The notes beneath the pieces are model-generated. The model ran no database searches. It was not told the DNA's origin and worked only from the letters and a program-made list of their open reading frames with translations. Positions 53,845 through 62,501 of a stretch of DNA of 64,000 bases are shown piece after piece. Where the stretch lies: the NCBI RefSeq assembly GCF_041435335.1, contig NZ_CP108430.1:1612001-1676000 (forward strand). Direction: 5' to 3'. Positions within the stretch are counted from its first letter, which is position 1. The number at the start of each line of letters is the position of its first letter. Made by a program: the position numbers and the translations under genes. The DNA comes from Streptomyces sp. NBC_01283 (GTDB lineage Bacteria; Actinomycetota; Actinomycetes; Streptomycetales; Streptomycetaceae).

Positions 53845-54891
53845 ATGAGCTCAACCATCCGCCGGGCCCGCCGTACCACCGCGATAGCCGTGTCGCTCGC
53901 CGCGGGCAGCGCCCTGGCCTCGACCGGCACCGCGGGCGCCGCCACCGCCTCGCCCGCCGCCTCCGCGCCGATCGCGCCGGGCCTCTACCAGTCCGCGTAC
54001 TCGGACCGGAACGCCGCGCTCTGGGTCGCCTCCTCGGTCGGCCAGCCGCCCGCGCCCGTGACGGAATCCAAGCTGCTGAAGGTCGACCCGGACACGCTCC
54101 GGGTGGAGAAGTCGTACGCGCCGGCCGCCGACGCGGCCACCGGCGCCGTCCAGTCGGTCTACGGCATCGCCGTGGACGACGAGCACAACACCGTCTGGAC
54201 GACGAACACCCGTGACAACTCCGTCTCCGTCTACAGCCAGCGCACCGGCAGGCACCTGGCCACCCTGCCCGGCGTGAACCACTCCCGGGAGATCGTCGTC
54301 GACGAGCGGCGTGACCTGGTGTGGGCCAGCGCCTTCGGCGACGGCACCCTCGTCGCCTTCGACTCCGGCACCTTCGAGGAGAAGCGGCGCGTCACCGTCC
54401 CCGGCGCCGGTCCGACCGGCCTCGCCGTCAACGAGCGGACCGGGTCCGTATACGCGGCCGACCACACCGGCGACCGGATCATCGAGGTCTTCCGGGGCAC
54501 CGGAAGCCCGCGGCTCATACCGACCGGCGACGGCCCGCTCTCGGTGGCGCTCTCCAAGAACGGCCGCACCGCCTATACCGGCGACCAGACCTCGGGCACC
54601 GTCTCGGTCGTCGACCTCCGCAAGGGCGCCGTCACCCGGTCCGTGGCATCCGGCGGGGGCACCAAGTCCGTGGCCGTCGACCACCGTTCGGGCCACGTCC
54701 TGGCCGTCAACCGCCTCTCCGCCACCGTGACGGTCGTCGACCCGCGCAAGGGAGCCGTCGTGAAGACCGTGGCCACCCCCTCCCTGCCCAACCACGTCCA
54801 CGTCGCCGAAGGCACCGCGTACGTCGTCGACAAGTCGGCATCGGGCCCCGCGGGCAACGACCTGATGACCCGCTTCCGCGTCCGCCGCTGA
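53845..54891 (+). CDS. YncE-like secreted beta-propeller protein
   Basis: A 348-residue secreted protein. The signal peptide (MSSTIRRARRTTAIAVSLAAG, cleavage near residue 33 in a TAGAA context) is followed by a seven-bladed propeller of YVTN-type repeats such as VWTTNTRDNSVSVYSQRTGR, VYAADHTGDRIIEVF and RTAYTGDQTSGTVSVVD. E. coli YncE is likewise iron-repressed and periplasmic. A well-formed iron box lies 60 bp upstream. It may bind a ligand or DNA at the cell surface under iron limitation; its function is unknown. It ends 1 bp before the convergent membrane-protein gene. Confidence 0.9.
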   Translation: MSSTIRRARRTTAIAVSLAAGSALASTGTAGAATASPAASAPIAPGLYQSAYSDRNAALWVASSVGQPPAPVTESKLLKVDPDTLRVEKSYAPAADAATGAVQSVYGIAVDDEHNTVWTTNTRDNSVSVYSQRTGRHLATLPGVNHSREIVVDERRDLVWASAFGDGTLVAFDSGTFEEKRRVTVPGAGPTGLAVNERTGSVYAADHTGDRIIEVFRGTGSPRLIPTGDGPLSVALSKNGRTAYTGDQTSGTVSVVDLRKGAVTRSVASGGGTKSVAVDHRSGHVLAVNRLSATVTVVDPRKGAVVKTVATPSLPNHVHVAEGTAYVVDKSASGPAGNDLMTRFRVRR

Positions 54892-54892
54892 G

Positions 54893-56182
54893 TCAGGGCG
54901 AGGGCTGGGGCGTCATCCGGTGCAGCCCCTTGCGGTCGTAGTACCGGGTCATCGCGAACCCGAATGCGGCGGCGAGGGCCACCCCGACCGCGATCATGAT
55001 CCAGGCGCGGGCGAGTCCGGCGTCGGCGCGGGCGTCGAAGAAGAGGATGGAGCGGACGCCCCCGCTGAGCTGGCGCATGGGTTCGAAGATGCCGAGGAAG
55101 CGGTAGAAGCCGGGGACCGCCTCCAGCGGGATGGTGGCTCCGGAGGACGGCAGGCCCAGGACGATGAACACGAACATGGACACGAGCTGACCGATCCCGC
55201 CGAAGGCGGCGTTGATGGCCTGCACCCCCAGGCCGACCGCGAGGCTCGCGCAGTAGGAGAAGACCCACAGCAACGGCAGGTGGGTGGCGTCCATCCCCAG
55301 GATCGCGATCGTCGCCAGCATGACCAGGCTGGTGGTCAGGACCGTGATGCCCGCGGTCATGGCCATCTTCAGGAGCAGCGTCTGGGTACGGCTGATGGGC
55401 ACGGTCGGGCGGCGGGTGTGCCAGGGGCCGATCTCACTGTCGGCGTAGCCGAGGGCGGTGTCGACGCCCATGCTGATGAGGTTGGCGCCGAGGAATCCGG
55501 CCAGGACGAGCAGCAGGGTGTAGTAGAACGCGCTCAGGCCGAGGCCGCTGTTGTCGCCGATGGGGTGGCCGACCTCGGTGGTGATGCCGATCGGGTCGGC
55601 GAGCAGCAGGCCCGCGGTGGACCCGGCCTTCTTGTCGGCGCCCGCCGACTTGAGCTGCTCGCCGATGGCCTGCGAGGACTGCTGTGCGGCCGCCGTGGCG
55701 ATCTTGCTGGCCAAGGAGGAACCGAGGCTGCCCATGCCGGGGTTGGTCAGCACCGTCATCGTCGGCCGGTCGGTCGCGCGCGGGGTGGTGAGCGCGGCGA
55801 CGGAGTCGGTGAAGTCCTCGGGGATGAGCAGGGCGCCGTAGATCTTGCCGGAGTCCAGCTCGTCCTGCGCCTGGGCCCGGGTGAGCGGCCGCCAGTCGGC
55901 CTTGCCCGTCGACGTGTCGTCCAGGACGGTCCGGGTGACCTGCGTCCCCAGGTTCTGCTTCTGTCCGGCCGGGGGCTCGCCCCGGTCCGCGTTGACGATG
56001 GCGAGGGGCAGGTCGCGCAGGTCGCGGTTGGGGCTGATGATGCCGCCCATGTAGAGCAGGGACAGCAGCAGGGCGAGCAGCCCGGTCAAGACGGTGGGCA
56101 CCAGCCACAGCTTGGGGCGGCGCAGGAGTGCGGAGGCGCGTGCCTCGGTGCCGCGGTGACGGGGAGCGCTGTCGTCGTCCAT
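54893..56182 (-). CDS. DUF3533/YhgE-Pip-like membrane protein
   Basis: A 429-residue protein of the ABC-2/YhgE type. One hydrophobic segment (LWLVPTVLTGLLALLLSLLY) near residue 30 is followed by a 190-residue extracytoplasmic domain (LPLAIVNADRGEPPAGQK, GALLIPEDFTDSV) and five more membrane segments. ATG 56182 with GGTGGG upstream is preferred to a GTG ten codons earlier. Such proteins are linked to phage infection (Pip), peptide export and membrane stress; no ATPase partner is adjacent. It converges on the YncE-like gene. Confidence 0.87.
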   Translation of the reverse strand: MDDDSAPRHRGTEARASALLRRPKLWLVPTVLTGLLALLLSLLYMGGIISPNRDLRDLPLAIVNADRGEPPAGQKQNLGTQVTRTVLDDTSTGKADWRPLTRAQAQDELDSGKIYGALLIPEDFTDSVAALTTPRATDRPTMTVLTNPGMGSLGSSLASKIATAAAQQSSQAIGEQLKSAGADKKAGSTAGLLLADPIGITTEVGHPIGDNSGLGLSAFYYTLLLVLAGFLGANLISMGVDTALGYADSEIGPWHTRRPTVPISRTQTLLLKMAMTAGITVLTTSLVMLATIAILGMDATHLPLLWVFSYCASLAVGLGVQAINAAFGGIGQLVSMFVFIVLGLPSSGATIPLEAVPGFYRFLGIFEPMRQLSGGVRSILFFDARADAGLARAWIMIAVGVALAAAFGFAMTRYYDRKGLHRMTPQPSP

Positions 56183-56295
56183 GCTGCCCACCTTCGGTGC
56201 CGCGTACGGCACCGGAGGCGAACAACACGTCCAGGAGCGAAGAACCAGGCGAATGGGTTCGCCCGGTCCGCCCTGACCTCGCGCGGAACCGGGGG

Positions 56296-56982
56296 CTAGC
56301 CGCCGATGAAGTTCCGCACTCCCTGTGACACCCCGTCATCCCCCAGCAGGTCGTTGTGCTTCAGGCATCCGGCCGCGTTGTTCGTCGCTCCGTCGAGGAG
56401 CACGCTCTTGTCCGGGTTGATGACTTCGTCGCAGTTGGACCACCAGGTCGCGTAGGCGACGTCTCCCGGTGTCTCGTCGCCCTCCGCGAGCCCGTCCTGG
56501 ACGTACGAACCCGGCGTCATGTCACGGCAGGCCTGCGACCAGGCGGCGCAGGCCCAGGCCGTGGCGGTGCCGTGGTTGGGGCCGGCGAGGGAGGCCCAGT
56601 GGGCGACCTTCCCGGTGCCGCCTCCGTGTTTCACGTACCAGCGGGTGACGAGGCTCCCGAAGGAGTGGGCGACGATGTCCACCTTGGCGGCGCCCGACTG
56701 CGCGCGCACCTGCTCGACGTACGCGGCGAACCGGCCGGAGAGCACCTCGTTCACCGATTTGCTGGTGTCGTACCCCCAGGAGAACAGCTCCGCGTCCGTG
56801 TAGCCGGATGCCTTGAAGTCGTCCCGCAGGGAGCCCCACACCCCCGGGTCGGCGTTGTAGCCATGGACGAAGATCACCGGAGTACGGGCGACCCTCGGGG
56901 CCGTGTCCGCCTGGGCCGGGGTCAGCGGCATCAGCAGGGCGGCGGCCGCGACGGTGAGCGGAACGGAGATTCGGCGCAGCAC
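56296..56982 (-). CDS. Secreted alpha/beta-hydrolase lipase (class 2)
   Basis: A 228-residue secreted esterase/lipase. A signal peptide (MLRRISVPLTVAAAALLMPL, cleavage after AQA near residue 25) is followed by PVIFVHGYNADPGVWGSL with the oxyanion loop and the nucleophile elbow AHSFGS near residue 107. The catalytic Asp and His fall in the C-terminal third (LKHNDLLGD). Four cysteines suggest two disulfides. It would hydrolyse triglycerides or related esters outside the cell. GTG 56982 has GGGGGAA upstream. It stands alone. Confidence 0.92.
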   Translation of the reverse strand: MLRRISVPLTVAAAALLMPLTPAQADTAPRVARTPVIFVHGYNADPGVWGSLRDDFKASGYTDAELFSWGYDTSKSVNEVLSGRFAAYVEQVRAQSGAAKVDIVAHSFGSLVTRWYVKHGGGTGKVAHWASLAGPNHGTATAWACAAWSQACRDMTPGSYVQDGLAEGDETPGDVAYATWWSNCDEVINPDKSVLLDGATNNAAGCLKHNDLLGDDGVSQGVRNFIGG

Positions 56983-57126
56983 GGGTTCCCCCTCGGTCCG
57001 GCGGACTTCATCACGTTCACCGCGTCGGGCCGACGCGGGACGCGTGACACGTGAGCGGTGCCGAGAATGGTGAGGTCTGCGCCGACGAATGAAAAGCCCT
57101 GTGCGGCAGGGAAGTTACCGCGGGTA

Positions 57127-57918
57127 TCACGCCTCGGGGTGATCCGGCACGTGATCCGGTGCGCGATTCGGGGCGCGATTCGGTTCGTGATCCGTCGCGC
57201 GATCCGGGTCGCCCGCCTCATCCTCCGGATTCCAGTCGAGGAGCCGTACCTTCGCGACCGTCCGCACATGGCGGCGCATCGCGGCCGCCGCCGCCCGGCC
57301 CCGGCCGGCCTCGATCGCGTCGAGGATCGCGTGGTGCTGGGCGAGGGAGCGGGCGGGGCGCCGCACCTGGCGCAGCGACTCGTTGCGGCTCTCGGTGATC
57401 TGCTCGGCGATGGAGCGCATGAACTCGGCGAGCAACGCGCTGTGGGCGGCCGCCGTCACAGCGGCGTGGAAGAGCCGGTCGCCCTCGACCCCGTGCTCGC
57501 CCGCCTCGATCTCCCGCGCCATCGTGTCGAGCGCGTCCCGCATGGCCCGTACGTCGTCGTCCGTGCGCCGCTCGGCGGCCAGTTCGGCGAGTTTGGTCTC
57601 CAGTGCCTCGCGCGCCTCCAGGACGTCGGGCAGCCGCCGCTTGCGCTCCACCAGCCGCTCCACGGGCTCGGCGTCCAGGCTGTCCTTGACCAGATAGGTG
57701 CCGCCGCCGTGCCGCACCTCGACCAGGCCCTGCACTTCGAGCACGACGATCGCCTGCTTGACGGAGGCGCGGGAGACGCCGAGGCGCTGGGCCAGTTCAC
57801 GCTCGGGCGGCAGCCGGTCGCCGGAGCGCAGGCCGCCCTCGCCGACGTAGGCGCGCAGCCGGTCAAGCACCTGCTCGTACAGTCTCGTCCGGCCCATGGG
57901 GCGCAGCGCGTCAGACAT
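57127..57918 (-). CDS. GntR (FadR subfamily) regulator, probable MatR
   Basis: A 263-residue FadR-type regulator. The winged helix at about 10-75 contains LPPERELAQRLGVSRASVKQ and QGLVEVRHGGGTYLV. The C-terminal FCD domain has the metal-binding pattern with LAQHHAILDAIEAGR. It is divergent from the malonate carrier and MatB genes, so it is the likely malonate-responsive regulator, binding the two AATTGGCT palindromes. The tail after residue 239 is a run of short D/H/N/R-x-x-P repeats made by 12-nt tandem DNA repeats and is probably disordered. ATG 57918 follows GGGGG. Confidence 0.9.
   Translation of the reverse strand: MSDALRPMGRTRLYEQVLDRLRAYVGEGGLRSGDRLPPERELAQRLGVSRASVKQAIVVLEVQGLVEVRHGGGTYLVKDSLDAEPVERLVERKRRLPDVLEAREALETKLAELAAERRTDDDVRAMRDALDTMAREIEAGEHGVEGDRLFHAAVTAAAHSALLAEFMRSIAEQITESRNESLRQVRRPARSLAQHHAILDAIEAGRGRAAAAAMRRHVRTVAKVRLLDWNPEDEAGDPDRATDHEPNRAPNRAPDHVPDHPEA
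57141..57212. repeat. Six 12-nt tandem repeats in the GntR 3' end
   Basis: Six adjacent units (GATCCGGCACGT, GATCCGGTGCGC, GATTCGGGGCGC, GATTCGGTTCGT, GATCCGTCGCGC, GATCCGGGTCGC) keep GAT-C/T-CGG and vary at the ends. Read on the coding strand they give tetrapeptide repeats just before the stop. Copy number probably differs between strains. Confidence 0.85.
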
Positions 57919-58011
57919 CCCAACCCCCCGATTCGGCCCCCGTGCCGAACTCTGGTCCCCGTGCCGATGGTTCCGCAGCCTAACAGCGGGTGACCCAGTG
58001 GACGAGTGGCC

Positions 58012-58028
58012 AATTGGCTCAGCCAATT
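58012..58028. promoter_or_regulatory. Malonate-cluster operator 1
   Basis: AATTGGCT-C-AGCCAATT is a perfect 8-1-8 palindrome in the promoter gap between the GntR gene and the SLC13 carrier. A second copy with one mismatch is centred 77 bp away, so a dimer-of-dimers on one DNA face is possible. It is the best candidate site for the adjacent regulator. Confidence 0.75.
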
Positions 58029-58088
58029 TCCGTCCGATCTCTTGACGGCCGAAACCGATGCCCCGACGCTGAGTTCCGCCAACAGCCG

Positions 58089-58105
58089 AATTGGCTCAGC
58101 CACTT
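58089..58105. promoter_or_regulatory. Malonate-cluster operator 2
   Basis: AATTGGCT-C-AGCCACTT repeats operator 1 with a single mismatch in the right arm. It lies 91 bp before the carrier start. The 77-bp spacing between centres is about seven helical turns. A TTGACG that could be a -35 element lies between the two sites at 58042. Confidence 0.7.
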
Positions 58106-58195
58106 GGCCGCCGCGGGGCCAACGGACGAGCCCGCTCGACCGCTCATGGCCGAACCACGGCCCCGCAAGGACAGCCCCAGGGACGGAAACCCACC

Positions 58196-59500
58196 ATGTC
58201 CGCCGAACTCATCTCCATCCTCGTACTCGTGGTGGTCTTCGTGATCGCCACCACCCGCTCCATCAACATGGGCGCGCTCGCCTTCGCCGCCGCCTTCGCG
58301 GTGGGCGAGCTGGCCGCCGACCTCGACGCCGACGGCATCTTCGCCGGCTTCCCCGGCGACCTGTTCGTCGTCCTGGTCGGCGTGACCTATCTGTTCGCCA
58401 TCGCCCGCGCCAACGGCACCACCGACTGGCTGGTGCACGCGTCCATCCGGCTTGTGCGCGGGCGGATAGCCCTGATCCCCTGGGTGATGTTCGTGATCAC
58501 CGGGGCGCTCACCGCGATCGGGGCGGTCAGTCCGGCCGCCGTGGCGATCGTCGCGCCGATCGCCCTGAGCTTCGCCGCCCGGTACGGGATCAGCCCGCTC
58601 CTGATGGGCGCCATGGTGGTGCACGGGGCCCAAGGCGGCGGCTTCTCGCCCATCAGCATCTACGGCTCGATCGTCAACGGAATCGTGGAGCGCGAGAAGC
58701 TGCCGGGGAACGAGGTCGCGCTCTTCCTCGCCTCGCTCGTCGTCAACCTCATCATCGCCGGGATCGTCTTCGTCCTCTTCGGCGGGCTGAAGCTGGGTGG
58801 CCGCGACACCACCGGCAAGGGAGAGCGGGAGACGGAGCGGTCCAAGCGGGAGCGGGACGGGTCCACGGAGGCCGGTTCGGCCGAAGACGAAGACCATTCA
58901 CGGCTCGATCCGGCCAAGATCGCGACGCTCGCCGCCCTGGTCGCCCTCGTCGTCGCCGTCCTCGCCTTCGATCTCGACGCCGGTCTGAGCGCCATCACGC
59001 TGGCCGTGCTCCTGAGCGCGTTCTGGCCCGACTCCAGCCGCAAGGCCGTCGGCGAGATCGCCTGGCCGACCGTGCTCCTGATCTGCGGTGTGCTGACGTA
59101 CGTCGGCGTGCTCGAGGAGATGGGCACCATCAAATGGGCCGGTGAGGGTGTCTCCGGCATCGGTGTCCCGCTCCTCGCCGCCCTTCTGCTCTGCTACATC
59201 GGGGCGATCGTCTCCGCGTTCGCCTCCTCCGTCGGGATCATGGGCGCGCTCATCCCGCTCGCCGTGCCGTTCCTGGCCCAGGGCGAGATCGGCGCGGTCG
59301 GCATGATCGCGGCGCTGTCCGTCTCCGCCACCGTCGTGGACGTCAGCCCCTTCTCGACCAACGGCGCGCTGGTGCTCGCCGCCGCCCCCGACGTCGACCG
59401 GGAACATTTCTTCCGGCAGTTGATGGTCTACGGCGGGATCGTGGTGGCCGTGGTGCCCGCCGCGGTGTGGCTCGTCCTCGTGGTGCCAGGATTCGGGTAG
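58196..59500 (+). CDS. SLC13/MatC-type malonate carrier
   Basis: A 434-residue membrane transporter with about eleven hydrophobic segments. It starts MSAELISILVLVVVFVIATT and contains GAVSPAAVAIVAPIALSFAA, where the dicarboxylate site is expected, and the repeat VVDVSPFSTNGALVLAAAP at the C-terminal half. A charged cytoplasmic loop of about 45 residues (KGERETERSKRERDGS) divides the halves. ATG 58196 is used in preference to a longer upstream reading. Divergent from the GntR gene and 99 bp before matB, it should import malonate. Confidence 0.88.
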   Translation: MSAELISILVLVVVFVIATTRSINMGALAFAAAFAVGELAADLDADGIFAGFPGDLFVVLVGVTYLFAIARANGTTDWLVHASIRLVRGRIALIPWVMFVITGALTAIGAVSPAAVAIVAPIALSFAARYGISPLLMGAMVVHGAQGGGFSPISIYGSIVNGIVEREKLPGNEVALFLASLVVNLIIAGIVFVLFGGLKLGGRDTTGKGERETERSKRERDGSTEAGSAEDEDHSRLDPAKIATLAALVALVVAVLAFDLDAGLSAITLAVLLSAFWPDSSRKAVGEIAWPTVLLICGVLTYVGVLEEMGTIKWAGEGVSGIGVPLLAALLLCYIGAIVSAFASSVGIMGALIPLAVPFLAQGEIGAVGMIAALSVSATVVDVSPFSTNGALVLAAAPDVDREHFFRQLMVYGGIVVAVVPAAVWLVLVVPGFG

Positions 59501-59599
59501 GACGAACCACCACCACACGTGCCACCACAGGTCCACGGCACACACCGCGGCCCTCGCCACAGGTCCACCGCAAGGCCCACCGCAAAGGAGATACGCAGC

Positions 59600-61054
59600 G
59601 TGAGCTCTCCCCACCCGCCCCTCTTCCCGGCCCTCGTCGCGGCCCCCGACCTCCCCGCCCTGCGCTTCGGCGCACGCGCGCTGACGTACGCGGAACTCGC
59701 CTCGGCGGCAGGTTCCCTCGCCGCCTCGATCGGCTCGGCGCGCCGCGTCGCGCTGTGGGCCACGCCGACCCTGGAGACCGCCGTCGGCGTGGTGGCCGCG
59801 CTGCTCGCCGGGGTGCCGGTGGTGCCGCTGAACCCGAAGATCGGCGAGCGCGAGCTGGGGCACATCGTGGCGGACAGTGCGCCGACGGCGGTCCTTGCCG
59901 CACCGGGCGACGAACTCCCCGCACCTCTGCGGGTGTTGGAGCGTACGGACGTCATCCTCACCGGCGGTACTACCTCCCCGGCGGCACCACCCGCCGAGCC
60001 AGGCCCGGAGTCCCCCGCTCTGATCGTCTACACCTCGGGCACCACAGGCCCGCCCAAGGGTGCGGTGCTGCCGCGCCGGGCTCTCGCCGCCACCCTGGAC
60101 GCCCTGGAGGACGCCTGGCAGTGGACGTCCGACGACGTGCTGGTGCACGGGCTTCCGCTGTTCCATGTGCACGGGCTGATCCTCGGCATCCTCGGGCCGC
60201 TGCGCCGGGGCGGTTCGGTACGGCACCTGGGTCGGTTCTCCATCGAGGGGGTCAAGCACGAACTGGCCGACGGGGCGACGATGTTGTTCGGCGTGCCCAC
60301 CATGTACCACCGCATCGCGGAGGCGCTGCCCGCCGACCCGGGTCTCGCCAAGGCCCTGTCCGGCGCGCGGATCCTGGTCTCCGGGTCCGCCGCTCTGCCC
60401 GTGCACGACCACGAGCGGATCGCGGCGGCCACCGGACGCCGGGTGATCGAGCGGTACGGCATGACCGAGACCCTGATGAACACGAGCGTGCGGGCCGACG
60501 GCGAACCACGCGCCGGAACCGTCGGCGTACCGCTGGGCGGTGTGGAGCTGCGGCTCGTGGACGAGGCGGGCACCCCGACGACGGACCCCCGGGAGGTCGG
60601 TGAGATCGAGGTGCGCGGGCCGAATGTGTTCACCGAGTATCTGAACCGGCCCGACGCCACCGCCGCCGCCTTCACCGCCGACGGCTGGTTCCGCACCGGC
60701 GACATGGCCGTGCTCGACGACGACGGCTATGTGCGCATCGTCGGCCGCAAGGCCACCGACCTCATCAAGAGCGGCGGCTACAAGATCGGCGCGGGCGAGA
60801 TCGAGAACGCCCTCCTTGAACACCCGGGGGTACGGGAGGCCGCCGTGACCGGGGAGCCCGACGACGACCTGGGGGAGCGCATCGTCGCGTGGATCGTTCC
60901 GGTGGACCCTGAACAGCCCCCGGCAGACACCGAATTGGCGGACCACGTGGCCGCCCAGCTCGCCCCGCACAAGCGCCCTCGGGTCGTGCACCATCTCGCG
61001 GAGCTCCCTCGCAACGACATGGGGAAGATCATGAAGCGGTCCCTCCATGCCTGA
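59600..61054 (+). CDS. matB: Malonyl-CoA synthetase (MatB)
   Basis: A 484-residue adenylate-forming ligase converting malonate, ATP and CoA to malonyl-CoA. It keeps the phosphate loop YTSGTTGPPKG at 144-154, RYGMTETLMNTS near residue 293, the hinge GWFRTGDMAVLDDDGYV, and catalytic Lys476 in NDMGKIMKR. Its sequence and its carrier/GntR neighbours match the S. coelicolor MatB locus. GTG 59600 (SSPHPPLFPALV) follows AAAGGAGAT; the longer upstream reading overlaps untranslated sequence. It supplies malonyl-CoA for fatty-acid or polyketide synthesis. Its stop overlaps the next gene by 8 nt. Confidence 0.93.
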   Translation: MSSPHPPLFPALVAAPDLPALRFGARALTYAELASAAGSLAASIGSARRVALWATPTLETAVGVVAALLAGVPVVPLNPKIGERELGHIVADSAPTAVLAAPGDELPAPLRVLERTDVILTGGTTSPAAPPAEPGPESPALIVYTSGTTGPPKGAVLPRRALAATLDALEDAWQWTSDDVLVHGLPLFHVHGLILGILGPLRRGGSVRHLGRFSIEGVKHELADGATMLFGVPTMYHRIAEALPADPGLAKALSGARILVSGSAALPVHDHERIAAATGRRVIERYGMTETLMNTSVRADGEPRAGTVGVPLGGVELRLVDEAGTPTTDPREVGEIEVRGPNVFTEYLNRPDATAAAFTADGWFRTGDMAVLDDDGYVRIVGRKATDLIKSGGYKIGAGEIENALLEHPGVREAAVTGEPDDDLGERIVAWIVPVDPEQPPADTELADHVAAQLAPHKRPRVVHHLAELPRNDMGKIMKRSLHA

Positions 61055-62453
61055 GCCGACGCCTGACGGCCCGGCCGACCGCCTGACAGCCCGCGCGGCC
61101 ATCACCGCGGTGGCCGACCAGGACAGTTTCCGCGAACTGCCGCTCGCATCAACCGAGTTGCACCGGACAGGGCGCGACGACCCGCTCGCCTGGCAGGGTT
61201 ACGCGGAATCCCGCGCCCGCGCCGAGGAGCGCACCGGCGAGCGGGAGTCGGTGGTCTGCGGCACCGCCACCGTCGGCGGCACCCGGGCGGTGCTCGCCTC
61301 CTTCGAGTTCGGCTTCCTGGGCGGCTCCCTCGGCGAGCGGACGGGGGACCGCCTGGAGGCCGCACACCGCCACGCCAGGGACCACCGGCTGCCCGTCGTC
61401 TCGCTGATCGCGACGGGGGGCAGCCGGATGCAGGAAGGCATGCGCGCCCTGGTCCAACTACAGCGCGTGGCACGGCAGTCCGAGCTCACCGGCGCGGCGG
61501 GCCTGCCCCGGATCGCCGTCCTGCGCGATCCGACCACGGGCGGCGGCTGGGCCACCCTGGGCGCCGGCGCCGACCTGATCCTCGCCCTGCCCGGCAGCCA
61601 GGTCGGCTTCGCCGGGTCCCGGGTGCGCCCGGCGGACGCGGATCCCGCCGCGTACACCGCTGAGGCCCAGCTGGCGGCGGGTGCGATCGATGACGTCGTA
61701 CGCCCCGAAGAGCTGCGCGAGGCGCTGGCGTTGCGCCTCGGGCTGCTGACCACCACCGGCGCCGTCCACCCTCCTGCCGACGCGCCCACGCCCGCCGCGC
61801 CCGCACCTCCCGGCGCGCTCGGCCACGTGGAGCTGCCCGCCACCGGCTGGGAGGCCGTCAGCCGAGCCCGCTCCCCCGAACGCCCGCGCGCCAGCGCCTA
61901 TTTGGACGCCTACTTCACGGAGCGTGCCTCGCTGCGCGGCGATCGGTGCGGGGGCGCGGACCCGGGGATGCTCTGCGGGTTCGGTCGTCGCGAGGGGCGG
62001 ACGGTCGCCTACGCGGCACAGTGCGGGACGGCGACGACGCCCGCCGGCTACCGCACCGCGGCCCGTCTTGTCCGGCTCGCGGGGCGGCTCGGCATTCCCG
62101 TCCTGACGCTCGTCGACACCCCGGGGGCCGCGAACGGGGCGGAGGCCGAACGGGCGGGCGCGGGCGCGGCGATCGCCGACCTGTTCGCCGCCGTCGCCAC
62201 CGCGCCGGTGCCGGTCACGTCACTGGTCATCGGCGAGGGCGGCTCCGGGGGCGCGCTCGCGCTCGCTTCACCGGACAACCTCTGGGCGACGCCGGACAGT
62301 TACTTCTCGGTGATCGCCCCGGAGCAGGCCGCCGCGATCCTCAAGCGAGGGCACGCGGAGACCCGGTCGACGGCGGAGCAGCTCCGTCTGCGGCCACAGG
62401 ACCTGGTCGAACTGGGTGTGGCGCGAGGTGTGGTGACGGCGCATCACGCTTGA
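61047..62453 (+). CDS. Fused carboxyltransferase-fold protein (AccD/AccA- or MdcDE-like)
   Basis: A 468-residue protein with two crotonase-fold halves. The N-terminal beta-like half has AVLASFEFGFLGGSLGERTG and ATGGSRMQEGMRALVQL; the C-terminal alpha-like half has PVLTLVDTPGAANGAEAE and GEGGSGGALALASPDNLW. The zinc-finger cysteines of AccD are absent and no biotin carrier is nearby, so it is unlikely to be a standard acetyl-CoA carboxylase. In a malonate cluster that lacks MatA it may decarboxylate malonyl-CoA, as MdcD/MdcE do for malonyl-ACP. ATG 61047 lies within the matB stop region. Confidence 0.85.
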   Translation: MPEPTPDGPADRLTARAAITAVADQDSFRELPLASTELHRTGRDDPLAWQGYAESRARAEERTGERESVVCGTATVGGTRAVLASFEFGFLGGSLGERTGDRLEAAHRHARDHRLPVVSLIATGGSRMQEGMRALVQLQRVARQSELTGAAGLPRIAVLRDPTTGGGWATLGAGADLILALPGSQVGFAGSRVRPADADPAAYTAEAQLAAGAIDDVVRPEELREALALRLGLLTTTGAVHPPADAPTPAAPAPPGALGHVELPATGWEAVSRARSPERPRASAYLDAYFTERASLRGDRCGGADPGMLCGFGRREGRTVAYAAQCGTATTPAGYRTAARLVRLAGRLGIPVLTLVDTPGAANGAEAERAGAGAAIADLFAAVATAPVPVTSLVIGEGGSGGALALASPDNLWATPDSYFSVIAPEQAAAILKRGHAETRSTAEQLRLRPQDLVELGVARGVVTAHHA

Positions 62454-62501
62454 TCGTCCAGGCTCGCTCTCGCTCCTCACCCCCTTCCGGGCCGCCCCTC
62501 G

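Noticed and set aside
57141..57212. Possible origin iterons or CRISPR
   Set aside because: The 12-nt units are contiguous, lie inside a reading frame and have no DnaA-box or spacer structure.
58898..61105. 735-codon minus-strand reading
   Set aside because: Antisense to the carrier and MatB; shadow composition and no conserved motif.
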